The notes beneath the pieces are model-generated. The model was given only the letters and a program-made list of their open reading frames with translations. It was not told where the DNA came from and did not search any database. Position numbers and translations under genes: made by a program. Shown here piece by piece: positions 45,059-54,768 of a stretch of 64,000 nucleotides of DNA. Source of the DNA: JBCDJI01 sp964351865 (GTDB taxonomy: Bacteria; Verrucomicrobiota; Verrucomicrobiia; Methylacidiphilales; JBCBYL01); NCBI GenBank assembly GCA_964351865.1, contig CAYGPJ010000019.1, forward strand, positions 8,285 through 72,284, read 5' to 3'. Positions within the stretch are counted from its first letter, which is position 1. Every line of letters begins with the position of its first letter.

Positions 45059-46180
45059 TTATTCTTGTTTATAGTTTCTGAGGAACTCATCCGCCCACGC
45101 TGAAAATGTTTCGTTGGCTATTGCCTCCCGCATTTCCCGCATCAGGTTGAGGTAAAACCACACATTATGCAGCGTTACCAACCGTAGGCCGAGTATTTCC
45201 CCCGACTTCAGAAGGTGACGAATGTAGGCACGACTGAAATTTTGACAAGCATAACAGGTGCCCGCCGGATCAATCGGATTTTCGTCCAATTTATACTCCG
45301 CCGACCGTAAATTAATCAGGCCATGGCGGGTGTAGGCCGCTCCGTTGCGGGCGACCCTGGTGGGCAACACACAATCGAACATATCCACCCCCCTGCGAAC
45401 CATCTCGACCAATTGATGTGGCTGCCCGAGTCCCATGGCGTAGCGGGGCTTGCCGACGGGTAGATAAGGTTCCGCCATCTCTACGGCAGCCATCATTTCA
45501 GACTCCGACTCTCCCACACTGACCCCGCCGATGGCATAACCCGGCAAATCCAACTCCACCAGAGCTTCGGCACAATGCTGCCTGAGATCCGCATGCCCCG
45601 CCCCCTGAACAATTCCGAACAGCAATTGCCCCGGCGTAGGCCCCTCGGGAAGCGAGCCTAAATGATCGCGGCAAATGCGTGCCCAGTTGATGGTCCGCTC
45701 CACCGCTGCCTGCACATCCGATCTCGGCGCATCCCATGGCGGACACTCATCAAAACACATCACGATGTCAGACCCTAGCGTATGCTGAATCTCCATCGCC
45801 TCTTTCGGCCCCAGAAACAACGAACTACCGTCAATGTGCGACTGGAATTTAACCCCTTCATCGGTAATCTTGCGCAGTTTGGCCAGACTGAAAACCTGAT
45901 AGCCCCCGCTGTCGGTCAATATCGGACGATTCCATTGCATGAACCGGTGTAAGCCCCCCATTTTTTCCATCACTTCCATTCCCGGGCGCAGGAAGAGATG
46001 GTAGGTATTGGAAAGAATGATCTGCGCGTTCAAATCCACCAGTTCGGCAGGATGGACCGATTTAACCGAAGCCTGCGTCCCCACGGGCATAAATATGGGA
46101 GTTTGGATTTCTCCATGCGGAGTCGTCACGCGCCCCAACCGGGCTTTAGAACCGCTATCCTGCTTAATTAATTCGAACAT
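45059..46180 (-). CDS. tgt: tRNA-guanine transglycosylase (altered zinc site)
   Basis: Exchanges guanine-34 of GUN-anticodon tRNAs for preQ1, the key step of queuosine formation. The 373-residue protein has the substrate pocket DSGGYQVFSL, KITDEGVKFQSHIDGS, the catalytic-Asp region DMFDCVLPTRVARNG and a C-terminal zinc domain. The zinc motif reads PAGTCYACQNFSRAY: relatives have Cys where Gly stands, so one of three cysteine ligands is missing, while the following His in LVTLHN is present. It lies in a tgt-yajC-secDF run and follows the diacylglycerol-kinase-like gene by 12 bp. Confidence 0.94.
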   Translation of the reverse strand: MFELIKQDSGSKARLGRVTTPHGEIQTPIFMPVGTQASVKSVHPAELVDLNAQIILSNTYHLFLRPGMEVMEKMGGLHRFMQWNRPILTDSGGYQVFSLAKLRKITDEGVKFQSHIDGSSLFLGPKEAMEIQHTLGSDIVMCFDECPPWDAPRSDVQAAVERTINWARICRDHLGSLPEGPTPGQLLFGIVQGAGHADLRQHCAEALVELDLPGYAIGGVSVGESESEMMAAVEMAEPYLPVGKPRYAMGLGQPHQLVEMVRRGVDMFDCVLPTRVARNGAAYTRHGLINLRSAEYKLDENPIDPAGTCYACQNFSRAYIRHLLKSGEILGLRLVTLHNVWFYLNLMREMREAIANETFSAWADEFLRNYKQE

Positions 46181-46192
46181 TGAGCAGTGGAT

Positions 46193-47068
46193 TTATTTGG
46201 GATTTTTCGGCACCAGCACCCGCAAGGCTTTCGGAGCGACGGTAAATTTCACCGGACAATTTCCGTGGAATTCGCCATCTACTTCAAAAGGTTCATTCAG
46301 TGCGCCTGATATCTCAATGTGGTCTGTCTTAAAGTAAGTCACATCGGTAAACTTGGTATGACCTCCGTTAACCAGAATGCCCCTGAAGTAGCGAAGCAGA
46401 TCAAAGTGACTCAGCCGGTGGAAGACGCAGACATCCAACATTCCGTCATCCAGCTTGGCCTCGGGGAAAAAATTGAATGGCCCGCCGTAATGGCGACCGT
46501 TACCGATCAACACAAAGGTGCCCTCCAGCGGCTTTTCGTGGCCGTTGCGAATTTCCAGCGGCGAGGCCGTCTGCCCGACGACTTGGCTCAAAGTCATCAG
46601 GTAACTTAACGGCCCCAGTGCTTTCTTTGATTCAGGTGCCGTCATTCTCACGGTCTCCGCATCCAGCCCCACCCCGGCCAGTTGGACAAAATAGCGATCA
46701 TTGGCCTTGGCCAGATCTACCGAACGTTCACGCCCAGTTTTAATTACATCGATCGCCTTAGATAAATTTCCGGAAATCCCCAACTCTAAAGCAAACACAT
46801 TTACCGTACCGACCGGCAGAACGCCCAAGGCAGCTTCACTGTGAGCCAGGCCATTCGCCACCTCGTTAATGGTCCCGTCCCCACCGGCCGCCAACACTTT
46901 CCGGAACTTTTTACCCGCCTCAGATGCCAGTTCCGTGGCATGCCCCGCATGCGTCGTTTCCAATAAAGTCGCCTCCGGAAAGGCCTCTTTAATCAAAGGC
47001 AGCAACTTCTGTGCTCGTTCTCCCTTGGCAGCGGGGTTAAAAATGATACAAATCTCTTCCTTAGTCAT
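46193..47068 (-). CDS. Diacylglycerol kinase/sphingosine kinase-family lipid kinase
   Basis: A 291-residue soluble lipid kinase (DagK/YegS-like). The nucleotide-binding motif is IIFNPAAKGERAQKLLPL and the glycine-rich catalytic motif is AAGGDGTINEVANGLA; the C-terminal domain has the HYGGPFNFFPEAKLDDGMLDV segment. The exact substrate (diacylglycerol, undecaprenol or another lipid) cannot be told. The ATG at 47066-47068 is chosen; the longer frame upstream runs through the divergent AsmA-like gene, whose start is 12 bp away. Confidence 0.88.
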   Translation of the reverse strand: MTKEEICIIFNPAAKGERAQKLLPLIKEAFPEATLLETTHAGHATELASEAGKKFRKVLAAGGDGTINEVANGLAHSEAALGVLPVGTVNVFALELGISGNLSKAIDVIKTGRERSVDLAKANDRYFVQLAGVGLDAETVRMTAPESKKALGPLSYLMTLSQVVGQTASPLEIRNGHEKPLEGTFVLIGNGRHYGGPFNFFPEAKLDDGMLDVCVFHRLSHFDLLRYFRGILVNGGHTKFTDVTYFKTDHIEISGALNEPFEVDGEFHGNCPVKFTVAPKALRVLVPKNPK

Positions 47069-47080
47069 TTTATTAATCTT

Positions 47081-48448
47081 ATGGGCAAACTGTTTAAAAA
47101 TCTGGGACTGCTTCTCCTGTCCACTGCGATCGTTCTGACCGCATTGGGCATTTTGGTGCAGAACTATATGCAAAGCCGCGAATTTATCGAGAAGATTTCC
47201 AGTAATTTCTCTGATTCCATCGGTGGCGAAGTCTCGGTCGATTCTGCGCAAATCAACCTGCTGCGCGGCATCTCGCTGCATCAAGTATTGATCCGCTCCG
47301 GAGACGAGCAACCGCATGACTTCCTTTCCGTCGAGCTCGCCTTAATGAAATACAATCCACTCGCGCTTTTGATGAAGAAAGTGGAACTGACTGCCATCCA
47401 GTTAGAATCGCCTCGCCTTTCTTTTTCCCAGAGCCAGGACGGCAACTGGTGGCTGCCTCGTCCCGAGGACGGCACCTTACCCGTGCTCGACACCGGATTA
47501 CTGGCCTTCCAGGTCATCCTGCAAGATCTCTCGCTGAATCAAGGCGCCGTCACCGTTACCCGTAAAGATGGGGCCGTGGTGCTGCGGGCCGAAAATATCG
47601 ATATTGAAGGAACCCTCAAATCCAGTGAATTAGGCACTGAAGCATCCGGAGCGCTGACGATTGAAAAAACGCGCATGGGCAAACATTTCATGATTCAGAA
47701 CATGCAAAGCCCCATCGAGTATAAGGATGAAGTACTTAAAATTCCCACTCTGACGGGCAATGCTTATGATGGCACCGCCACCGGTTCCATCGAAATTGAC
47801 CTGCGTATCGGCGGACCCGAATTTATGATCGCACTTAATCTGGACCAACTCAACCTGGCGCAATTGATTAAAGATTTTCAGGGACAATCACAATGGCTCG
47901 ACGGAAAACTCACGACCTCATGTCGCATCAATGGGCGATTTGAAGCCCCGGAATTACTCCAGGGCACCGGCACCCTCATGATCACCGAAGGTACGCTTTC
48001 CGGATTTGCCTTTCTCAAGGAGCTTAGCCAGCTTTTTCCTGATCAGAAATTTCCTGAAACCAATTTCGACAGCATCACCGGCAACTACAAAATAGCCGAG
48101 AAGAAGCTGACCATCTACAATCTGGAAGCCGTCAGCAAGGACGTCCAACTTACCGGAGCAGGCACCATCTCGGTCAACCGCGAACTGAATATCGACATGC
48201 GCCTCTCACTCAGCCCTGAATTCACCGCATTACTCGAACCTGAAACTGCCGCGCAATTCAATCTCCGCGACGATCAATTTTCCACCATCACGTTCAGCCT
48301 GGCCGGCACCTTGGACGAACCCAAATCCAATCTGATCGAAAAGCTGAAACAAAATGCAGAATTACAAAAACAATCAACCCCAGAGCCTCCAGCCCCACCA
48401 GTCGATTCAAGCAACCCAGCCTCTCCTGAAGCCGTTCCCGCCTCCTAA
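47081..48448 (+). CDS. AsmA-like envelope protein
   Basis: A 455-residue protein with one N-terminal membrane helix (NLGLLLLSTAIVLTALGILV) and long periplasmic repeats typical of AsmA/YhdP proteins (VSVDSAQINLLRGISLHQVLI; DSITGNYKIAEKKLTIYNLEAVSKDVQLTGAGTISV). AsmA proteins form beta-taco grooves that carry phospholipid toward the outer membrane; the lipid role here is inferred. A Pro-rich tail (PEPPAPPVDSS) ends it. Only 12 bp separate its start from the divergent lipid-kinase start. Confidence 0.84.
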   Translation: MGKLFKNLGLLLLSTAIVLTALGILVQNYMQSREFIEKISSNFSDSIGGEVSVDSAQINLLRGISLHQVLIRSGDEQPHDFLSVELALMKYNPLALLMKKVELTAIQLESPRLSFSQSQDGNWWLPRPEDGTLPVLDTGLLAFQVILQDLSLNQGAVTVTRKDGAVVLRAENIDIEGTLKSSELGTEASGALTIEKTRMGKHFMIQNMQSPIEYKDEVLKIPTLTGNAYDGTATGSIEIDLRIGGPEFMIALNLDQLNLAQLIKDFQGQSQWLDGKLTTSCRINGRFEAPELLQGTGTLMITEGTLSGFAFLKELSQLFPDQKFPETNFDSITGNYKIAEKKLTIYNLEAVSKDVQLTGAGTISVNRELNIDMRLSLSPEFTALLEPETAAQFNLRDDQFSTITFSLAGTLDEPKSNLIEKLKQNAELQKQSTPEPPAPPVDSSNPASPEAVPAS

Positions 48449-48494
48449 CGCTTCATGAGTCATTCTTCGTTCTGAATTCTTGCCCATAAAATAT

Positions 48495-49046
48495 ATGTCG
48501 CGTATCCGCATCATCGCAGGCACTGCGGGTGGACTTTTCATCCAGTCTCCCAAAAAATTCACCTCCCGCCCCACTCAGGAGCGTGTGCGGGAAGCCCTGT
48601 TTTCCAGTATCGCTCCCCTCATTCCGGATGCCCACTTTCTGGATCTCTATGCGGGTAGCGGTGCCGTTGGCATCGAAGCTCTCAGTCGCGGCGTCAAGTC
48701 CGCTACCTTCGTCGAAGTGAACCGGCAGTTCAGTAAAACCATTGAGCTCAACCTGAAATACTGCCGCATGCAAGCCGAAGTCCTGACTCAGGACGCCACC
48801 CCATTTCTCTTGCGCTCTCCAATCAAGCAGTTTGATATCATTTTCGCTGATCCATTCTACGACCAAAAAACCGCTTTGCTGGATGAACTCCCTTGCTCCG
48901 CCTGCCTTAAAAATCATCTGGCTCCCGCCGGCACCATCATCTGGGAGCACGATACTCATAGCTCATGGAAAAATCCTGAAGGCCTCTCCATCACCAAAGT
49001 CAAAAAGATCGGCGACACCTGCCTCACTTATATGCGACACGCTTAA
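48495..49046 (+). CDS. rsmD: 16S rRNA (guanine966-N2)-methyltransferase RsmD
   Basis: Methylates G966 of 16S rRNA. From the ATG at 48495 it has 183 residues with the family start RIIAGTAGGLFIQSPKKFTSRPTQERVREALFSSI and the SAM motif FLDLYAGSGAVGIEALSRGV. The catalytic motif reads FADPFYDQK where most RsmD proteins have DPPF or DPPY; this is a variant, not a loss. A TTG at 48480 is a less likely start. Confidence 0.93.
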   Translation: MSRIRIIAGTAGGLFIQSPKKFTSRPTQERVREALFSSIAPLIPDAHFLDLYAGSGAVGIEALSRGVKSATFVEVNRQFSKTIELNLKYCRMQAEVLTQDATPFLLRSPIKQFDIIFADPFYDQKTALLDELPCSACLKNHLAPAGTIIWEHDTHSSWKNPEGLSITKVKKIGDTCLTYMRHA

Positions 49047-49261
49047 ATTATGGCTGCCATTTACCATCTATTAGCCATTTTAATCATAAATTAAGTTAAC
49101 GATCGCGCTGCTTAGCCCCCTGATACACGCAACCCCTGTATTTTTACATTTGACGATACCCATAGAATTTCTACTGTGTTGGTGATTTCAGTTGAACAAA
49201 CTGATTCATGAGCAAAAATAACATTAACTAAACTAATATCACTTAGAGGAAGAATATCATT

Positions 49262-50287
49262 ATGATCAATGTAGCAATTAACGGTTTTGGACGTATCGGA
49301 CGCCTCGTCTTTCGTGCCATCTGTGACCAGGGACTTTTAGGAAAAGAAATTAACGTCGTTGCGGTCAACGATCTCGTACCCGCCAGCAACCTGGCTTATC
49401 TCGTTAAATACGATTCCACTCAGGGCCGTTTTCCCGGCACCGTTGAAGCTAAAGGTGAAGATGCCCTCATCGTCGATGGCAACGAAATCAAGTGCTTAGC
49501 GATCAAAGAAGGTCCAGCCGCGATGCCTTGGAAAGACCTCAACATTGATTATGTCATCGAATCCACCGGCCTCTTCACCGAAGGCTCCAAAGCTCAAGGC
49601 CACATCGATGCCGGCGCTAAAAAAGTCATTATCTCAGCCCCCGGTAAAAATGAAGACATCACTGTCGTCATGGGCGTCAACCATGAGAAATATGATCCCG
49701 CGAATCATCACATCATTTCCAACGCCAGTTGCACTACCAACTGTCTCGCCCCGGTCGTTCACGTTCTGCTCAAAGAAGGCTACGGAATTTCAGAAGGTCT
49801 GATGACTACCGTCCACAGCTACACCGCTACCCAGAAGACAGTTGATGGTCCTTCCATGAAAGACTGGAAAGGTGGCCGCGCCGCAGCCATGAACATCATT
49901 CCTTCCACCACCGGTGCTGCCAAAGCAGTCGGTCTGGCCATTCCTGAAGTTGCAGGAAAACTCACCGGAATGTCCTTCCGCGTGCCAACTCCTACCGTCA
50001 GTGTCGTTGACCTCACTGTAAAACTGGAAAAAGAAACCAGCTACGAAGAAGTTTGTCAGAAAATGAAAGCAGCCTCCGAAACCTACCTCAAGGGTATTCT
50101 CGCATACACCGAAGACGAAGTGGTTTCCAGCGACTTCATTCACGATTCACACTCCAGTATCTTCGACGCAGGATCCGGCATGGGCCTCAACAGCACCTTC
50201 CTGAAACTCGTCAGTTGGTATGACAACGAGTGGGGTTACTCCAACCGTTGCGTTGACCTCGTTAAATACATCGCTTCTAAAGGATAA
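49262..50287 (+). CDS. gap: Glyceraldehyde-3-phosphate dehydrogenase
   Basis: Oxidises glyceraldehyde-3-phosphate to 1,3-bisphosphoglycerate with NAD. The 341-residue protein has the Rossmann start INGFGRIGRLVFRA, the catalytic motif SNASCTTNCLAP with Cys157, and conserved HSYTATQKTVDGPS and NEWGYSNR. A strong AGAGGAAG ribosome-binding site lies 7-14 bases upstream. The 214-bp gap before it holds a possible promoter (TTGACG at 49150-49155). It heads the gap-pgk-tpiA-secG cluster. Confidence 0.97.
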   Translation: MINVAINGFGRIGRLVFRAICDQGLLGKEINVVAVNDLVPASNLAYLVKYDSTQGRFPGTVEAKGEDALIVDGNEIKCLAIKEGPAAMPWKDLNIDYVIESTGLFTEGSKAQGHIDAGAKKVIISAPGKNEDITVVMGVNHEKYDPANHHIISNASCTTNCLAPVVHVLLKEGYGISEGLMTTVHSYTATQKTVDGPSMKDWKGGRAAAMNIIPSTTGAAKAVGLAIPEVAGKLTGMSFRVPTPTVSVVDLTVKLEKETSYEEVCQKMKAASETYLKGILAYTEDEVVSSDFIHDSHSSIFDAGSGMGLNSTFLKLVSWYDNEWGYSNRCVDLVKYIASKG

Positions 50288-50301
50288 AACACTTTCGGGT
50301 A

Positions 50302-50345
50302 AAGGTACAGGGTTCCAGGCACAAAGTGGCCTCGAACCCTGCCTT
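50302..50345 (+). other. mRNA hairpin between gap and pgk
   Basis: CAGGGTTC (50308-50315) pairs with GAACCCTG (50334-50341); outer AAGG and CCTT extend the stem. No T-run follows, so it is more likely a processing or stability element in a gap-pgk transcript than a terminator. Confidence 0.55.
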
Positions 50346-50411
50346 GTCCTCGGAGTGAATCAGCCGTATCAGCATTATCAGCTCTAAATCTTCAATCGCC
50401 GAAGCCACTCT

Positions 50412-51653
<1,242 letters not shown>

Positions 51654-51715
51654 TCAGATACTCATCCCTACTTTAAACAATCCACCACTCAAAAATCTAA
51701 ACTCACCAATCTCAT

Positions 51716-52495
51716 ATGAATAGACGCACCGTAATCGCAGGAAACTGGAAGATGAACAAAACCTCAACCGAAGCGGTTGAACTGCTGAAAGACATCATCC
51801 ACCACTGGAAAAAAGTTCATAACGTGGACGTCATTATCTGCCCGCCTTTCACTGCTCTGCAGGCTTGCAAGGAAATCATCGACCAAAGCTCTGAAATCAG
51901 CCTCGGTGCCCAGAACATGAGCGCCGAACCTTCCGGTGCTTTCACCGGCGAAATCTCCGCTGGCATGCTCAAAGATCTCTGGTGCAAATATGTCATCCTC
52001 GGTCACTCCGAACGACGCGAATATTTCAAAGAAACCGACGCTGAAGTAAACAAAAAAGCCAAGGCCGCCATCGCCGCCAACCTGAACCCCATCATCTGTA
52101 TCGGTGAAACCCTCAAACAACGTGAAGCGGGAAAAATGGAAGACGTCGTCACGTCACAACTCAAAGGCTCCTGCGCTGACTTCTCCGACGACGAGTGGGA
52201 ACGCACCATCATCGCCTACGAGCCCGTTTGGGCCATCGGCACCGGTAAAACCGCCAGCCCCGCTCAGGCCCAGGAAGTTCACCAGTTGATCCGTAATACC
52301 GTGCGCGAGATCGCCAGCGAAAAAATTGCCAATCGCTTGCAGATCCAATACGGCGGCAGCGTCAAACCTGACAACGCACAGGAACTGCTGAGTCAAACCG
52401 ACATCGACGGAGCCCTGATCGGAGGCGCCAGTCTGGATGCCGGATCCTTCGTTGACATCATTAAAAACGCTTGTCAGGAAGAATCCTCTAAGTAG
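51716..52495 (+). CDS. tpiA: Triosephosphate isomerase
   Basis: Interconverts glyceraldehyde-3-phosphate and dihydroxyacetone phosphate. The 259-residue TIM barrel has the catalytic lysine in AGNWKMNKT, histidine in VILGHSERRE, glutamate in AYEPVWAIGTG and the phosphate-binding IQYGGSVKPDNA and DGALIGGASL. It follows pgk by 62 bp and precedes secG by 27 bp. Confidence 0.97.
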   Translation: MNRRTVIAGNWKMNKTSTEAVELLKDIIHHWKKVHNVDVIICPPFTALQACKEIIDQSSEISLGAQNMSAEPSGAFTGEISAGMLKDLWCKYVILGHSERREYFKETDAEVNKKAKAAIAANLNPIICIGETLKQREAGKMEDVVTSQLKGSCADFSDDEWERTIIAYEPVWAIGTGKTASPAQAQEVHQLIRNTVREIASEKIANRLQIQYGGSVKPDNAQELLSQTDIDGALIGGASLDAGSFVDIIKNACQEESSK

Positions 52496-52522
52496 GGTTC
52501 AGCGCTCAATCAGACGCATATT

Positions 52523-52945
52523 ATGGACATTATCATTTACATCATTACCGGAATTCTTGTCATCTGCTGCATCCTCCTGACCGGAGTGGTGCTCATCCAG
52601 CGCCCTCGTTCTGAAGGCCTTGGCACCGCCTTTGGCGGAGGCATGACCGAATCCATGTTCGGAGCCGGAACTTCAGACATTCTGACCAAAGCCACCATCT
52701 GGATGGCAGGAGCCTTCTTTGTCTGCACCCTGTTACTGGCCATTCTCATGAGCCACCGACAAACCACAAAATCCAGCGTACTGGAATCCGCCCTCGCACC
52801 TGCTCCGGTAGAAGCCGCCGTGGAAACCACTCCAGCTGCTGAAGAATCCGAAGTGGTTGAAGAAGTTAACGTGGAAACTCCGCAAGCGGTCACCGAACCA
52901 GTCGCGACTGAAGATTCGGCTTCCGCCCCGGAAAAAGCCGAGTAA
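52523..52945 (+). CDS. secG: Preprotein translocase subunit SecG
   Basis: Small two-helix partner of SecYE. The 140-residue protein has helices IIYIITGILVICCILLTGVVLIQ and TKATIWMAGAFFVCTLLLAILM, and the family loop EGLGTAFGGGMTESMFG. The last about 55 residues are an acidic Ala/Glu/Val-rich tail (EESEVVEEVNVETPQ) that extends beyond the usual SecG. Placement after tpiA is common in bacteria. Confidence 0.92.
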   Translation: MDIIIYIITGILVICCILLTGVVLIQRPRSEGLGTAFGGGMTESMFGAGTSDILTKATIWMAGAFFVCTLLLAILMSHRQTTKSSVLESALAPAPVEAAVETTPAAEESEVVEEVNVETPQAVTEPVATEDSASAPEKAE

Positions 52946-52955
52946 GCTCTCACCC

Positions 52956-54566
52956 GTGTCACGGGTCCAGTCCAACTTTCATCAGATCCTGTGCGGTGCT
53001 CTGCTTACCGCATTTTCGTTGCTTGCCGTAAGCTGTACGACTCGCCCGCAGGATGTTGATCTCATCTTCATCAACGGCGCTGAGCCTCAAAGCCTTGATC
53101 CTTCCATCATCACCGGTCAAATCGAGGGCCGACTCTGCAACGCTCTGTTTGAAGGCCTGACCACCCGCAATCAACACGGCCAAGTCGTGCCCGGTATGGC
53201 CGAGTCATGGCAAGCTAACGCCGACAACACCCACTTCACCTTTCGACTACGTGACGATGCCCGCTGGAGCAATGGCGATCCCGTCACCGCACAAGACTTT
53301 GTGGATTCATGGCAGCGCACCCTTTCCCCGGAACTGGCGTCCGAATACGCCTACATCATGTTCTTTATCCAGGGAGCCGAAAACTATAACCAGCAGCAGG
53401 AAGGTATAAGCGTCGATTTCTCGACCGTCGGTGTCACCGCCGTTTCGGAAAAAATACTGGAGGTCAAACTCCGCGCCCCAACCCCGTTTTTTCCCAGCCT
53501 GACCTCTTACGTTACCTACTATCCGGTTCATATCCCCACCGTGGAAAAATACGGCATGGGTTGGGTCAAACCCGAACACATGGTCAACAACGGTGCCTAT
53601 CTGCTCAAAGACTGGAAAATCAACGATCGCGTCGAACTGCAAAAAAACCCTCGCTACTGGAACGCCTCCACCGTGCGCCTGAACCGGATCGATGCCCTCG
53701 CTGTCAGTAACGCTGGCACCGCTTTCAATCTTTACGACACCGGCCAGGCTGACCTGATCCTGGATAAAGGTATGGTTCCGCAAATGTTGCTTGCCGAACT
53801 GACCGGACGCCACGATTTCCATTCCTATACCTACCTCGGCACTTACTTCTACCGCTTTAATACGACCCGCGCTCCCTTCGACCAGCCACTGGTGCGTAAA
53901 GCCCTGATCGCCGCGATCGACCGCGAACGCATCACGCGCAAAATCACCAAAGCGGGAGAAGCTATCGCGACTGCTTTCAGTCCCCAAGGCATTCCCGGCT
54001 ACACGCCGCCGGAAGGCATTCCATTTGATCCGGCCCAAGCTAAAGCCTGGCTGAGCGAAGCCGGTTTCCCGGACGGGGAAGGATTTCCCCGCTTTCAGAT
54101 TCTCTACAACAAATCCGACCTGCATGAGAAGATCGCCCTCGAAATTCAGGACATGTGGAAGAAAACTCTGGGAATCGATTGCGAACTCAAAAATCAGGAG
54201 TGGGCCAGCTATCTCGAAAGCCTTCGCCAACTCGACTACGGTATCGCCCGTTCCAGTTGGATTGGCGACTATGTCGACCCTAATACTTTCCTCGATTGCT
54301 TTATCACCGGCGGAGGTAATAACCGCACTGGCTGGTCCAACCAGGCCTATGATGACTTAATCTCGGCAGCCGGACGGGAAACGGATCCCGCAGCACGCAT
54401 GCAAATCTTCCAGCAGGCGGAGCAAATCCTCGTCCGTGAATCTGCCCCCATCGCCCCGATTTACTACTATGCCGGCATTCTCTTCTATAACGCTGACCGA
54501 CTCAAAGGGATCCACCCCAATGTGCTGGCGGAGCACCCGCTGCGGGAAATGTATCTGGCAGAATGA
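52956..54566 (+). CDS. OppA-type oligopeptide-binding lipoprotein
   Basis: Solute-binding protein (SBP family 5) of a peptide ABC importer. From the GTG at 52956 it has 536 residues with a lipoprotein signal peptide (ILCGALLTAFSLLAVSC), then FINGAEPQSLDPSIITG, LFEGLTTRNQHGQVVPGMAESW and DDARWSNGDPVTAQDFVDSW, typical of OppA. No permease or ATPase genes adjoin it, so it must share a transporter encoded elsewhere. The GTG lies in a perfect ACCCGTG-t-CACGGGT hairpin, 10 bp after secG. Confidence 0.92.
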   Translation: MSRVQSNFHQILCGALLTAFSLLAVSCTTRPQDVDLIFINGAEPQSLDPSIITGQIEGRLCNALFEGLTTRNQHGQVVPGMAESWQANADNTHFTFRLRDDARWSNGDPVTAQDFVDSWQRTLSPELASEYAYIMFFIQGAENYNQQQEGISVDFSTVGVTAVSEKILEVKLRAPTPFFPSLTSYVTYYPVHIPTVEKYGMGWVKPEHMVNNGAYLLKDWKINDRVELQKNPRYWNASTVRLNRIDALAVSNAGTAFNLYDTGQADLILDKGMVPQMLLAELTGRHDFHSYTYLGTYFYRFNTTRAPFDQPLVRKALIAAIDRERITRKITKAGEAIATAFSPQGIPGYTPPEGIPFDPAQAKAWLSEAGFPDGEGFPRFQILYNKSDLHEKIALEIQDMWKKTLGIDCELKNQEWASYLESLRQLDYGIARSSWIGDYVDPNTFLDCFITGGGNNRTGWSNQAYDDLISAAGRETDPAARMQIFQQAEQILVRESAPIAPIYYYAGILFYNADRLKGIHPNVLAEHPLREMYLAE

Positions 54567-54610
54567 AGTATCGTCTGTTAACACGTTTTTCGCTATTACG
54601 AAACGCTGAA

Positions 54611-54660
54611 CAATTGGGGACGGAGGTAAATTCCAAGTAATTTACCTCCGTCCCCAATTG
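54611..54660. repeat. Perfect 22-bp inverted repeat (REP-like hairpin)
   Basis: Arms starting CAATTGGGGACGGAGGT (54611-54632) and ending ACCTCCGTCCCCAATTG (54639-54660) pair perfectly around a six-base loop CCAAGT. It lies between the OppA-like gene and the nhaC-type gene. It has no following T-run but could still terminate. It resembles the GGGGAC-type palindromes often seen near RAYT transposases; none is encoded here. Confidence 0.8.
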
Positions 54661-54768
54661 TGGGCCACTTTCATCCGTGTGATAACTTAAATGGAAAACG
54701 CTCTAATTCGGAAACGCTTTAACTGGTGTTTCGTAAAAAGGATTTCATCAGGCTGAACCGGAAATATT

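Noticed and set aside
53307..54230. 307-codon antisense frame inside the OppA-like gene
   Set aside because: The sense strand encodes a complete OppA-type protein with all family motifs; the antisense translation has no recognisable domain.
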